Below are positions 40,365-49,945 of a stretch of 64,000 bases of DNA, in pieces. The stretch spans positions 1 to 64,000 of the forward strand of contig JAEUHI010000071.1 in assembly GCA_016795385.1 (NCBI GenBank). Reading direction: 5' to 3'. Positions within the stretch are counted from its first letter, which is position 1. Every line of letters begins with the position of its first letter. The notes beneath the pieces were generated by a model that was given only the letters and a program-made list of their open reading frames with translations, was not told the DNA's origin and did no database searches. The translations under genes and the position numbers were made by a program. The DNA is from Verrucomicrobiales bacterium. GTDB lineage: Bacteria; Verrucomicrobiota; Verrucomicrobiia; Verrucomicrobiales; DEV007.

Positions 40365-42614
40365 TCACTCCGCCCACTTCTTCACCGGATGATCCTCCCA
40401 GACGGGCAGGTCTTTCAGCGCCTCTTCGACCGATCCTGACAAAGGCACATTCCACGCCCGCCAGAAAGGTGCGAGATTCTTTCCACAAGCCTTCGAAAGC
40501 CGGATGACCCACTGGTCGTTTTTCTCCTGCTGCGACTTCGGCCAGTCGGATTCGGGGAGAGCGTTGTATTCGGCGAAGACGGCCTTGAAAGGCTCCCATC
40601 CGAACGCCTCCTGCACCTGGAGGTAGGTCTCGAGGGCGGTCCAGACGCTCCAGTCTTTTTCGAAGTCCCGGCCGCTATCGAAATAGGCGTTCATGCGCTG
40701 GCGGCGATCGAGGGGACGGATGGCGTCGTGTCCTTGTTCACGCGGTTTGCCGACCCATTCCTCGAAGAGATAGACTGACCACAAATTGCAGGTCGTTTCG
40801 CCCGTGCCGGGCAGGGCCCAGAGGTCGTGCTGGTGGTTGTGGCCGTATTCGTGGAAGAATCCCCAGTTGCCCTCGGTTCTGAGCGAACGCGCGTCCACGG
40901 CCTGGACGACGGAGCCGTCTTGCGGCGCCGCGACCGGGTAGCTGCTGTGCATGTAGCCGGCCGAGGTTTGGCGCTCGAAGACGATGCGCTCGGCGCGGTA
41001 AAGATTCCGGTCGACGCCACCGCAGAGTTCGGCGGATTTCTCGATGATCTCGTTCCATGCCTGCATGACCTCGTCGGGATTATCGAGATCGCGGATGAAA
41101 CGGCTCGGCAAGGCGAGGATGATGCGGTCGCTCACGAGTTCGGCCCAGGGCGCAGGATAACGGCGGATCTCCGACCGCCATTTCGCGAGGTCGGTTTTTC
41201 CCGCCACGTAGACGGGCGCGGCGATTCCACCGGAGAGTTGGAAGGCGAGTGGACCGAAAGCGGCACCACGTGGCACCCGGATGGTGACGAGTCCGCCGAG
41301 TCCGCTGGAGATCCGGGTGACCGCGTCATTGATTTCCACGGCACGTTGCAAACGCGGGTAACGCTCCCATTTGTCCCGGTTTTCCAGCCCGCCATTGTAG
41401 GCGCCGATGACCACTTCAAATCCCTGACCCGCGATCTCCGCGGGTGCGGTGACGGTGATGACTTCTCCCGGCGCGGCGTAGAGCCCGGTGGGCCGCATCT
41501 CCTTCGCCGCCCACGCGGCCGCCCCGCGTCCGCTGAGCCAGCCTTTCCAAGTCCCGTCGATGGTGAGGGATCGATCGATTTTGGCGGCTTTGTCAGGGAC
41601 TTCGCCCGGATAATCGGCCGCCGCGGGAATGGCGTACATTTTTCCCGCGGGAAGCGAGAGATTCAGGGAGGTCTCAAGATTCACGACCGCATCGACGAGA
41701 GGATCGGCACCCGGGATGAGGGGCTTTTCGCTTGTCGGGATGATGGGGCCGAGCTTCCGGTTCAAGGCGAGGAGGCCGGTCAGAAACTCATCGAGCGCCG
41801 CGCCACGCAGACCGGCTCCCGCGGAGAGCGATGCGGCGGCCTCGGCTCTCTCCGAGGTGGCTTGTGGCAGAGGGCCTTCGAGCAAAGAACGCAGGTTCGC
41901 AAGGACGGCGCTGCTGTCGGTATGGCTGACGGCGAAAGGCTCGCGTCCGCTCACCGTGCCTTCGGACTTGAAGCGGAGCCCGGCGGCAGCGGCGAGCCGG
42001 TTGGCGGGGAAATCGGCGAAATTCGGGTAGTCGCCACCGAAAGGCCAGGGCGTCGCGGCGACGACCAGTCCCGCCCCCTGCTGGCAGCGCTCGAGCACGG
42101 CGGCGACGGCGTCTTCCTCAAAGCCGCGCTGGGCGACGGTGACATAGACGAATTTCACGGAACCCCGCGAGACGTCGGTCGGGGCGACGTACTCGACGCG
42201 GAAGCCCGCCTCTTCCAGAGCCGCGCCCAGGGCTGTCAGATCGGGATGCAGGGCGACTTCGGGGGCATCGGATGCGCCGCACCAGCGGATCGCGTTGAGG
42301 AGCAGATCGCGCGCTGAGGATTGCGAGAGGATCTCGGGGCTTTTGAGAAATCCATCGTGGGCGATCCCGATGACGCGGCTTTCTCCTTTTGGAGTCGCGA
42401 CGATGCCGCCCGCGGCCAGGATATCGCCGGAGGCATCTTTCAAGACGGGAAAAGCCTTCTCGGTGGTGAGCTCGATCAATCCAGGAGCCAGACCTCCGGG
42501 GGCGATGGTGCCGCCGCCGCGCGTGATCAGGGACATCGCCTCGTCGTTCGCGGAGAGAGACGACAGAGCGAGAGCTGCGATCAGGAAAAGGTGGGAAACG
42601 AGACGTGGGGGCAT
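40365..42614 (-). CDS. Exported M60-like (gluzincin) metalloprotease
   Basis: 749 residues from the ATG at 42614, which starts a signal peptide (M-P-P-R-L-V-S-H-L-F-L-I-A-A-L). Residues 25-290 form an N-terminal accessory domain resembling a glutamine-amidotransferase-like fold. Residues about 370-700 resemble the peptidase M60/enhancin domain with zinc motif H-E-Y-G-H (about residue 588) and a following Glu in T-G-E-T-T-C-N that fits the gluzincin third ligand. Characterised M60 proteases cleave glycosylated proteins such as mucins. In this probably free-living organism the target may be any glycoprotein. It lies 58 bp after the PEP-CTERM giant on the same strand. Confidence 0.82.
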   Translation of the reverse strand: MPPRLVSHLFLIAALALSSLSANDEAMSLITRGGGTIAPGGLAPGLIELTTEKAFPVLKDASGDILAAGGIVATPKGESRVIGIAHDGFLKSPEILSQSSARDLLLNAIRWCGASDAPEVALHPDLTALGAALEEAGFRVEYVAPTDVSRGSVKFVYVTVAQRGFEEDAVAAVLERCQQGAGLVVAATPWPFGGDYPNFADFPANRLAAAAGLRFKSEGTVSGREPFAVSHTDSSAVLANLRSLLEGPLPQATSERAEAAASLSAGAGLRGAALDEFLTGLLALNRKLGPIIPTSEKPLIPGADPLVDAVVNLETSLNLSLPAGKMYAIPAAADYPGEVPDKAAKIDRSLTIDGTWKGWLSGRGAAAWAAKEMRPTGLYAAPGEVITVTAPAEIAGQGFEVVIGAYNGGLENRDKWERYPRLQRAVEINDAVTRISSGLGGLVTIRVPRGAAFGPLAFQLSGGIAAPVYVAGKTDLAKWRSEIRRYPAPWAELVSDRIILALPSRFIRDLDNPDEVMQAWNEIIEKSAELCGGVDRNLYRAERIVFERQTSAGYMHSSYPVAAPQDGSVVQAVDARSLRTEGNWGFFHEYGHNHQHDLWALPGTGETTCNLWSVYLFEEWVGKPREQGHDAIRPLDRRQRMNAYFDSGRDFEKDWSVWTALETYLQVQEAFGWEPFKAVFAEYNALPESDWPKSQQEKNDQWVIRLSKACGKNLAPFWRAWNVPLSGSVEEALKDLPVWEDHPVKKWAE

Positions 42615-42672
42615 ATCCGAATGAATATCGGATCGCCGAGAAAAGAGCGAGTTGGTTTCTGATGAAACTTTG

Positions 42673-45600
42673 TCATACGGCCTCGTCCCGGGCGGCGAGG
42701 CGGGCGGCGCGGCGGCGGGCGAACCAACCACCCGTGAGGAGGGAAACGAGCAGGGAAAAGAGCGTTCCCGGTTCGGGCACGGCGGTCAGGGTGATGGCTC
42801 CGTTGTCGTTGTAGTTGACGGTCCAGTAGTTGCCACCAAGGCCGTCGATGCGGCCGGTCATGAGGACGCCGTCGTAGGCGGAGTCGTTCGAGAATCCGTT
42901 GCCGCTGAGCGTGCCGTAGGTGGCGATGGTGTAGATCGAGCCATTCGTGAAGGTCCCGGTGCCGGCGATGGAAAGGGCGCCGCCGATGTGGAGATTCCCC
43001 GAGACGATGATCTGATCGGCGGTGGTGCTGTCGTGCATCAAATCGACCAGCCAGGTGCTGCCGCTGTCGAGGGTGAGATCCTGCGCGAAGGTGAGTTCTC
43101 CGATGCCTCCGGAAGTACCGCCGGTCACGGTGCCGCCGGAGAGGATCGTCGTGTCACCTCCCACCGTTCCCGTGCCGCCGAGAGTGGCGTTGTTGGCGAC
43201 GGTGACCGACCCGGTGGCGCCGGTCTGATCGCCATCGAAATAGAGCGCGCCCGCGTTCACATCCGTAGCTCCAGTGTAGGTGTTGTCACCGCTGAGCGTG
43301 AGATTTCCCGTTCCGATTTTCGTGAGGCTGCCCGCTCCGGTGATGGGGGATTGGATGCCGAGGTTGAAGGCACCTTCAACTTCGATGGTTCCCCCGGCTG
43401 CTCCGAGAGTGAGGCCGCGGTTGACGTCGTCGATGTTGAAACTCGCGTAGGCCGCCAGGGTGCCTCCGTTGATCGTCAGATGCGCGGGATTGAAGGTGGC
43501 AGGCTCGGAGCCGAGATTCAGCTCGTTGTTCATCCGCACCTTTCCGCCGGTGATCGTGGTGGTGCCGGTGATGGTGCCCGTGTTGTCGGTTGCCGGAATG
43601 GAGGAAAAGCCGGTGAACGTCGTGGTGCCCGGACCCGCGAAAACGAGATCGACGTTGTAAGCGGCGTTACGGCGCTGCACGTGATTGAGGGTGGTCTCGC
43701 CCGCTCCCGAAAACTCGAGGACCAGATTCCCAGAGCCCGAGGTGCGGTGATACAGGATGGTCTGGTCGAAACGCAGGGTGCCTTCGTTGATGATCCGATA
43801 GGTGCCCACTGATCCATTGGCGATACGGAGCTGGGCGGTGGCGAAACGCTGCGACCCTCCGAGCACCTCGAGATAACCACCGTTGGAATACAGCACGCCG
43901 CCGGTGCCCGTGTTGATGACGTGGTTCGCATCGCCGCTGAAGAAAAGGTTCCGCACCGTCTTGTCGCCGTCGATGTTGTGCGAGAGATTGGATCCGGCCG
44001 CGAAAAAGACGTCGGTGCTGCCAGTCGGCACGGTGCCGGCCTCCCAGTTTGTCGGCTCGGCCCACGAGGCGTTGGTACCGCCGGTCCAGGTGTGGTTGGC
44101 GGCGGTTTTCTCGATCGAGACCGTTCCCGTTGTGAGGAAGTCGGTCGTGACGAAGGAATAACCGCTCGCGAGCGAGGTCGTGGGCATTTGATAGGTGAAA
44201 TCCCCGGTCTTCGTCGCCGCTCCGATTCCGGTCCAGTCGATCAATTGCCAGGTGCCGGCCCGCCAAGGGACGTGCGGTCCCGTCTGGTCGGAGAGCGCCA
44301 CGATCCCGCCGAGGGTCACCGAGGCGGCGGAGGTGGTGACAAAGAGGCGATCCGCGCTGCCCGGGGTGATCCCATTCGAGCCGGTGAAGAGATCGAACTG
44401 GAGCGTCCCTCCGAGGGTGATGGCGACATTCGCGTTCGACCCGATCCGCAGTTGACCCGGCGCGGCGAGGGTGCCCGCGGGGCCTGCCGCGCCTGCGGCG
44501 AGCGCGTGCGTGGTGCCGACCTGGAGCCGGGTGCCGGAGGCGATGGTGATGAGGCCACCCGTCGTCGCCGTGACGATGCCGGTGCCACCCAGGGCTCCCG
44601 TGCCGCTGGTGATGACATTGCCCGTGCCTGTCGCGGATCCCGACGTGTTCGTGACAAGAAGAGTGCCCGCGCTGATGTTCGTGGGACCATAGTAGACGTT
44701 GGCATTGGAAAGCAACCAGGTGCCCGCCCCGTTTTTGGTGAGGGTCATGTTGTTCGGCGTCGAGGGCGATCCCGTGGTGCCGCCGATGACGCCGCTCATG
44801 ATCCCGTCGCCGGTACCGGTGAGATTGAGGCTGGAGAGATGGCTCGCCGTGCCGCTGCTCGATCGCACCCATCCGCTCAACGCGAGAGTCTGGCCTGCGA
44901 CGGTGTTGTCGATGCGACCGTTGCCACTGCTGGCACCGTTGCCATTGCTGAGGATAAAATCGCGGTTGCTCGACCCGCCGCTCGCGCCGGTGAATTCGAT
45001 GCGACCGACCGTGGCGCTGTTTTGTCCAAGGGAAATCGTCGTGCCGTTTCCGATGGGAGAATTGAGGGACTTGTCCGCGATCGAAGCGAAGCGGAACGCT
45101 CCGTCCGAGATCGAAAGGTTGCCGGTGAAGGTGTTGATCTGATTGAGAAAGACCGTGCCGCCGTCGGTCCTCGACATCCCTCCCGTGCCGGTAATCACGT
45201 TGTCGATGAGGATGTTGCGGCCGCCGCGAAAGGTGATTCCGCCATTGAGGGTGAAGGTCCCGTTGAGAGTGAGATTGCCCGAGCCCGCGGCATAAAGCGT
45301 GCCGCCATTGCTGATAATGGTCCGGTTCGAGCTGGCATTGCCTCCCATGTATTTCGCCTGGGCTCCGGTATTGAGCTGGAGCAGGTTGCCCGCACCGATG
45401 GCGCTGTTGACCCCACTGTCGGCGATGCTGGAGAAGAGAAGCGTGCCGTTCGTGAGGGTCGTCGATCCCGTATAGCTGTTGTTGTTGTTCGTGAAGCTCC
45501 ACGCCCCGCGGTTGCCGGAATCCGAACCCGTCACGGTCACAAACAGACCGCCAGCCGCACCTCCGTCCGTGAGGAGGCCGCTCACGAGATTGGCGGAGGC

Positions 45601-46221
45601 ATCGCTGGATCGGTTCCCGGCCGTGCCGGTGAAATTCAGCGTCATCGACCCCGTCGTGATCCCGCCGCGGATGTCGCCGAGGACGTTGAGTTTGTAGAGA
45701 TTCGTGTCGGACGGTGTGTTTGCGACGTTCGTCGAGTTGTTCGTGATCGTGTAGGTGCCATTAGTCGTCGGGCTCGCCGCCTCGAGAATGAGCGGTGCAT
45801 GGATCGTGGTCGTGGTGAGGGTGCCGAGAGCGACGGTGATGCTGCCTCCGGAGGAAAGCCGCAGGGCCTCCCCGCCATTCGCCCCGGCACTGCCGATCGT
45901 GTAAAGGCCGAGTGGATCGGTGCCATTGAAGAGGAGTGAACGCAGGACGCGCCCGGCATCGATCGTAGTCAGCGTCGCGCCCGTGTTGCTGCCGAAGGTG
46001 GCGGTGTCAGGATTGGTCGAGCCCGTGATCGCTCCGGGAATGATGCCGGAAGCCCAGTTCGCCGGATCCGACCAATCACGGGTGCCGGTTTGTCCCGAAA
46101 GCCAGACGCCGTCGGCAGGGAATGCCGGCGTGACTGCGAGGTGCATGAGAATGGCAACGAGAGCCGCGCTAAAAGACAAACGCAGCCCGCCGATGCCCTG
46201 AAAAGGGAATCCGGAGATCAT
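42673..46221 (-). CDS. Giant beta-strand-repeat surface protein with PEP-CTERM sorting tail
   Basis: 1182 residues. A signal peptide (residues about 12-36, L-S-F-S-A-A-L-V-A-I-L-M-H-L-A-V) is followed by Gly/Thr/Asn-rich passenger sequence. Autotransporter-associated beta-strand repeats recur, of the form G-x-x-L-T-K-x-G-x-G-(T/N)-x-x-L-S-G-x-N-x-Y-(T/Y)-G-x-T-x-(V/I)-x-x-G-x-L, predicted to build a right-handed beta-helix. The C-terminus is a PEP-CTERM tail: V-P-E-P-G-T, a hydrophobic helix, then R-R-R-A-A-R-L-A-A-R. Such tails are recognised by an exosortase (EpsH/XrtA type) and go with extracellular polysaccharide. No exosortase is in the window. There is no translocator barrel, so despite the repeats it is not a classical autotransporter. 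Confidence 0.9.
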   Translation of the reverse strand: MISGFPFQGIGGLRLSFSAALVAILMHLAVTPAFPADGVWLSGQTGTRDWSDPANWASGIIPGAITGSTNPDTATFGSNTGATLTTIDAGRVLRSLLFNGTDPLGLYTIGSAGANGGEALRLSSGGSITVALGTLTTTTIHAPLILEAASPTTNGTYTITNNSTNVANTPSDTNLYKLNVLGDIRGGITTGSMTLNFTGTAGNRSSDASANLVSGLLTDGGAAGGLFVTVTGSDSGNRGAWSFTNNNNSYTGSTTLTNGTLLFSSIADSGVNSAIGAGNLLQLNTGAQAKYMGGNASSNRTIISNGGTLYAAGSGNLTLNGTFTLNGGITFRGGRNILIDNVITGTGGMSRTDGGTVFLNQINTFTGNLSISDGAFRFASIADKSLNSPIGNGTTISLGQNSATVGRIEFTGASGGSSNRDFILSNGNGASSGNGRIDNTVAGQTLALSGWVRSSSGTASHLSSLNLTGTGDGIMSGVIGGTTGSPSTPNNMTLTKNGAGTWLLSNANVYYGPTNISAGTLLVTNTSGSATGTGNVITSGTGALGGTGIVTATTGGLITIASGTRLQVGTTHALAAGAAGPAGTLAAPGQLRIGSNANVAITLGGTLQFDLFTGSNGITPGSADRLFVTTSAASVTLGGIVALSDQTGPHVPWRAGTWQLIDWTGIGAATKTGDFTYQMPTTSLASGYSFVTTDFLTTGTVSIEKTAANHTWTGGTNASWAEPTNWEAGTVPTGSTDVFFAAGSNLSHNIDGDKTVRNLFFSGDANHVINTGTGGVLYSNGGYLEVLGGSQRFATAQLRIANGSVGTYRIINEGTLRFDQTILYHRTSGSGNLVLEFSGAGETTLNHVQRRNAAYNVDLVFAGPGTTTFTGFSSIPATDNTGTITGTTTITGGKVRMNNELNLGSEPATFNPAHLTINGGTLAAYASFNIDDVNRGLTLGAAGGTIEVEGAFNLGIQSPITGAGSLTKIGTGNLTLSGDNTYTGATDVNAGALYFDGDQTGATGSVTVANNATLGGTGTVGGDTTILSGGTVTGGTSGGIGELTFAQDLTLDSGSTWLVDLMHDSTTADQIIVSGNLHIGGALSIAGTGTFTNGSIYTIATYGTLSGNGFSNDSAYDGVLMTGRIDGLGGNYWTVNYNDNGAITLTAVPEPGTLFSLLVSLLTGGWFARRRAARLAARDEAV

Positions 46222-46351
46222 AAGGAGGGGGAGGCCTCCAATATTGAGGGGAGAAGCCTCCCTTCAAGTGAATTCGGGAGGCGCTTTCTCGCCGGATCCG
46301 AAACCCGGAAGAGTCAGAGGAACGGTATGCAATGTCCTGACAAACCCACCT
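46222..46351 (-). other. Leader of the PEP-CTERM gene with two palindromes
   Basis: 130 bp between the ceramidase-like stop and the PEP-CTERM start. A 7-bp inverted repeat (gcctccc 46256-46262, gggaggc 46276-46282) could terminate or attenuate the upstream transcript. A perfect 10-bp palindrome ggaggcctcc lies at 46230-46239, only 8 bp before the start codon, where it could occlude translation initiation. Confidence 0.4.
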
Positions 46352-47662
46352 CTATTTGAGTGATTGATTCAATTCCAACACCTTGCCCACGATGATCTCC
46401 TCGATCCCCCGCGCCCATCCGGTGGCGGCCTCGTAGCCGCCTTCCTCCTGGATGCGGGTGCTCGGGATGTAGCCGGAATAATCGTTGCTGTAGCCGGCGA
46501 CCCAGACGGCGGCAGGACCGACGAGTTCTTTTTTCAAACGCAACGAATAGTCGACGACGACCTCGCTGCCGAGGGTCACGAGGGTCAGCACGTTGCCGAA
46601 ATGGATGACCTGCACGGGATACTGGTGTGGCGTGCGTTTCGTGTCTTCGTACGTGAGGGTGACTTCCTCGTAGGCGTGGCGAAGCGGTCCGGTCACGCCG
46701 ATGGGATTCGCGGTCATGGCCATCTCGACGGCGTTGGCGAGTGATCGTCCGTGTTGTTGGGTGAGTTCGAGATCGCTGACCCCGGGCACGACGCCGCTGC
46801 GGCGCGGGTAGGGATTCTGATCGGCGCCGCAACCGGTCACGAACATCGCGGTGAAGCCGGGGCGGTGTTGCTGCAGGTACTCCTGCGCGTAGCCAGCGTA
46901 GTCGCCGCACCAGTGATAGGCACCGAGGCAGGTGTTGTGGCAGGCGTAGCCGAAAAGGACGCCGCGTGCTTCGCCCTCGGGGCTCTCGATGCGAAGGGCG
47001 GGCACGGATTGATCGACGGGGCCGGCGGGATTGGGCGCCTTGTTTGCGTTGGGGTGGTCGGCGGGCAGGGAATAATCCCGGCGACGGTTCATCGCGAAGC
47101 CGGCGCGGGCTTGGTTCCAGGTGAGACGCGCGGGCCTCAGATCCGCGAAGGCCGCGTCGATGAGCTCGTGGATCTTTTCCTCGAGGCCTTGGGTGTATTC
47201 CCAAGCGTCGCGGATTTTCGGGTTCTTCAACTCCTCCTCCGTGGGCGGTTCGGGACGCCGCCTCAATTCGGGACCGCTGTGGGTGTGTGAGGCGTTCATG
47301 AAAAGCCCCGCGGAGGGAACGCCGTGTTTCTCCTCGAGTCGCGCGGCGATGCGGCGGCGAAGCCCTTGCGGCACACCGATGAGATCGAGGGTGACGATCA
47401 CCTGTTGTTTGCCGGCCTCGTCTTCGAGGACGAGCGCTTTGGCGAAGAGATCCTGCCATTTGCCTTCGGCGGGTTTGTCGCGTCCCGCGTAGCCGGCCAT
47501 CCAGATGAATTTCTCCGGAGTGACCACGACGGACGCGAGTCCCGCTTTCCACGTCGCGGGCACATGCGGGGCGACCGAGACGGGCCTGGCTTTATCCTGT
47601 GCCCGGACGAAGAACAGGCCTGCGAGCAGGGCGAGAGGAAGGATCAAGGTGAGGCGTTTCAT
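46352..47662 (-). CDS. Exported neutral-ceramidase-fold protein
   Basis: 436 residues with a signal peptide (M-K-R-L-T-L-I-L-P-L-A-L-L-A-G-L-F) ending V-R-A-Q. The family's N-A-S-H-T-H-S-G-P zinc-ligand motif is at about residue 125. The segment corresponding to the ceramidase nucleophile motif G-D-V-S-P-N reads G-C-G-A-D-Q-N-P-Y, so the catalytic Ser is absent. Like many PVC homologues it is therefore probably a metal-binding hydrolase with another, unknown substrate, not a ceramidase. It follows the esterase-like gene on the same strand after 57 bp of A/G-rich repeats. Confidence 0.8.
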   Translation of the reverse strand: MKRLTLILPLALLAGLFFVRAQDKARPVSVAPHVPATWKAGLASVVVTPEKFIWMAGYAGRDKPAEGKWQDLFAKALVLEDEAGKQQVIVTLDLIGVPQGLRRRIAARLEEKHGVPSAGLFMNASHTHSGPELRRRPEPPTEEELKNPKIRDAWEYTQGLEEKIHELIDAAFADLRPARLTWNQARAGFAMNRRRDYSLPADHPNANKAPNPAGPVDQSVPALRIESPEGEARGVLFGYACHNTCLGAYHWCGDYAGYAQEYLQQHRPGFTAMFVTGCGADQNPYPRRSGVVPGVSDLELTQQHGRSLANAVEMAMTANPIGVTGPLRHAYEEVTLTYEDTKRTPHQYPVQVIHFGNVLTLVTLGSEVVVDYSLRLKKELVGPAAVWVAGYSNDYSGYIPSTRIQEEGGYEAATGWARGIEEIIVGKVLELNQSLK

Positions 47663-47719
47663 GGGGAGACGGGCTGCGCCCGGTAAAAGGTGGCAAAGTA
47701 AAAAGTAAAAGGTGACCCA

Positions 47720-49807
47720 TCACGCCATCCTGGATTCCATGGCTTTCCAGACGTCGGGCAGATCCCAGGTGCGGAGGACGCCGAAGAGCATGTGGGAAAG
47801 AGGCCATTGGTAATGCTCCTCGGTGGCGATGGAATGCCAGCTCTCGAGACGCTGGTGGGCGGTGACGAGCTTGACCCGGTCGTCGAGGAGAGCGGCGAGG
47901 GCGACGATGATCGTGGCGCGCCCTTTGGCGGCGAGGTGGATTTCCGTCCATCCGCGCGAGGCGAGCAGATCGATGACGCGGAGGGCGTCGTGGGTTTTGC
48001 CGCCGAGATAGGGTTTCCCCAACATGTTCGCATAAGCGGCATAGAAATAGTCGGACCCGTAATAGCTGTGCGGTTGATTGCCGGCGGTGACGGGCAGGGA
48101 TTCGCCGACGCCGCGGACGTCGCAGGCGACGATCATGGTTCCGGGCGGCTGCGTCGCAGCGAGTTCGGACAAGGTGGGATCCTCGCGCAATTCGACATCG
48201 GAGGATTGTTCGGCAATCCAGAGCACGACCTTTCCTCCACCTTCGGGTGCGGCCGGCAGGCTGGCGACATGCGGAGCATCGAAGAGCACGGTGCAGAGGG
48301 CCTGGATGCCGGGCTCGCTCTCAACGGCATAGTGGATCCAATGCTCCCTGGGATAACCGCGCTTCGCGCCATAGGCGCGCAGGATGCGGTAGTCAGGAGC
48401 TGCGGCCGGATCGCGCGGTGGCATTTTGAGGGTCTCGCGCACGGCCGCCTTCAAGGCATCACCGGCGAGCGGCGCGGCTTCGCGGGCTTTTTTGAGACGT
48501 GCCGCCTTGGCTTGGGTGAAGGTGAAGACCGTCTTTGATCCGGGATCGAGCACGACCTGTCCGGTCGGCGTGCATTGCAGGGCCTTGTCCTCCTCGATGA
48601 CGAGGGCGGGCTCGGTCGCGGCATCGGAGGCGCCGGTGAGGCTGTTGAAAAAGCGATACATCGCTTCGCGGTTCGGTTGCGAGTAGCCGTGCTCATCGGG
48701 ACCGACGTGGAGCTGGATCTGGTCCTCCGCGCCGAGCAGACCATAGAGATGGCGGAGACGTTCGTGGGTCTCGGCCGATCCGCGCGCGTCGAAGTAGTCG
48801 CGGCTCTGGGCGAGGATGATGATCGGCTTCGGTGCCATCGCGGCGAGATAGTCGTCGTGGTCGAGGCCGTAGGCGAGCGAGCGGGGCGGGCATTGTTCAT
48901 TGTCCTGCGGCAGCTCGTTTTCGAGATTGCGCCGCCAGGTCGTTACGAAGCAGGCGGGGGCTCCCATGGTCCAGCGACGCTCGAGACCGATGAGCCAGGT
49001 CGAGAGGGTGCCGCCGCCGGAGTTGCCGGTGATGCCGACGTGCTGCGGGTCGATCTCGGGCCGTGAAAGGAGATAGTCGAGCGCCCGGATCCCATCCCAG
49101 GCGCGCCACGAACCGAGGAACTCGCCGACGAGCTCCATCTGGTTCCCGGCGTGGTTGTGTTCGGTGGTGGTGCCTTTGATCAGCAGCTTGCCGGCGGGAT
49201 CGACATACTGCGAACGTTCGCCTTGCCCGATCGGATCGAAGATCAAACAGGCCGTGCCGAGCCGGGCGAGCCCTTGGGCGAAACTCTGGTAGGCCTCGGC
49301 GCACTTGCCATTCTGCGAGTGGCCGCAACTGCCGACGACGCCGGGCACCTTGCCGCCGGGGCGGTTCTTCGGCAGGTAGAGGTTCGCGGTGACGAAAAAC
49401 TTCTGGCGGCTTTCGAAAAGGATGTTTTCCACCGTGTAGGTATCGCGCTCGATCCTGCCGGTGACCCGGGCATTGAGCGGTGTTTTCTCCTTCGGCATCG
49501 GGGCGAAGGCTTTCGCGATCTTCTCGCGTACCTCGGCGATGTAGGCTTCGGCTTCGGCCTTCGTGGAAAGGGCCCTCTTCCGCTCCAGACCGCGCTTCTC
49601 GATGCCGCGGATCTTGGCCACGTAGTATTCGTGGACCATGCGGGGAAACCTCTGGTAGGGAGTCAGGCCGGCGGCAGGGGCAGGTGATTGGCCGAGCGCT
49701 TGAGACGACGGCCCGAGACCGAGGGGACCGAGTCCGGAGAGGGCGAGCCCCCCGGCGAGATGGAGCAGATCACGACGGGTGGCGAGAGAAGGAGGGAACG
49801 ATTCCAT
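47720..49807 (-). CDS. Tat-exported alpha/beta hydrolase (acetyl-xylan-esterase/dienelactone-type)
   Basis: 695 residues from the ATG at 49807. The start has a twin-arginine signal (T-R-R-D-L-L-H-L-A-G-G-L-A-L), typical for cofactor-free PVC secreted hydrolases too. A large alpha/beta-hydrolase domain (about residues 60-400) has nucleophile elbow G-I-T-G-N-S-G-G-G, that is G-x-S-x-G with Ser present, and His candidate in G-P-D-E-H-G-Y. A second, hydrolase-like domain (about 480-690) includes V-A-C-D-V-R-G-V-G-E-S and lacks a G-x-S-x-G. The protein thus looks like a tandem of one active and one inactive hydrolase fold. The substrate may be a polysaccharide ester; this is inferred from the family only. 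Confidence 0.78.
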   Translation of the reverse strand: MESFPPSLATRRDLLHLAGGLALSGLGPLGLGPSSQALGQSPAPAAGLTPYQRFPRMVHEYYVAKIRGIEKRGLERKRALSTKAEAEAYIAEVREKIAKAFAPMPKEKTPLNARVTGRIERDTYTVENILFESRQKFFVTANLYLPKNRPGGKVPGVVGSCGHSQNGKCAEAYQSFAQGLARLGTACLIFDPIGQGERSQYVDPAGKLLIKGTTTEHNHAGNQMELVGEFLGSWRAWDGIRALDYLLSRPEIDPQHVGITGNSGGGTLSTWLIGLERRWTMGAPACFVTTWRRNLENELPQDNEQCPPRSLAYGLDHDDYLAAMAPKPIIILAQSRDYFDARGSAETHERLRHLYGLLGAEDQIQLHVGPDEHGYSQPNREAMYRFFNSLTGASDAATEPALVIEEDKALQCTPTGQVVLDPGSKTVFTFTQAKAARLKKAREAAPLAGDALKAAVRETLKMPPRDPAAAPDYRILRAYGAKRGYPREHWIHYAVESEPGIQALCTVLFDAPHVASLPAAPEGGGKVVLWIAEQSSDVELREDPTLSELAATQPPGTMIVACDVRGVGESLPVTAGNQPHSYYGSDYFYAAYANMLGKPYLGGKTHDALRVIDLLASRGWTEIHLAAKGRATIIVALAALLDDRVKLVTAHQRLESWHSIATEEHYQWPLSHMLFGVLRTWDLPDVWKAMESRMA

Positions 49808-49886
49808 CCGCGGAGGGTAGGAAAGATTCGCCCGATCCGTCAAAGCCGCGAAGGCGTGACACGGGAGGCGCGCATCGGCCGGGCAC

Positions 49887-49918
49887 AAAAAAAATCGCCC
49901 GTCTTTCGATCGGGCGAT
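49887..49918 (-). terminator. Rho-independent terminator of the minus-strand beta-barrel gene
   Basis: On the minus strand atcgcccg (49918-49911) pairs with cgggcgat (49901-49894) around a 9-nt loop and is followed by a run of eight T (A tract 49887-49894 on the plus strand). It lies 28 bp after the stop. Confidence 0.9.
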
Positions 49919-49945
49919 CCTTCGTGAAATCGACTGGAGATCCAA

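Noticed and set aside
43921..45939. Plus-strand open frame of 672 codons
   Set aside because: It runs antisense to the PEP-CTERM giant; the composition is a mirror of the Gly/Thr-rich repeats and there is no domain pattern.
47663..47719. gtaaaaggtg-like near-repeats between esterase and ceramidase-like genes
   Set aside because: Low-complexity A/G sequence, short, and no symmetrical or coding feature; noted only in passing.
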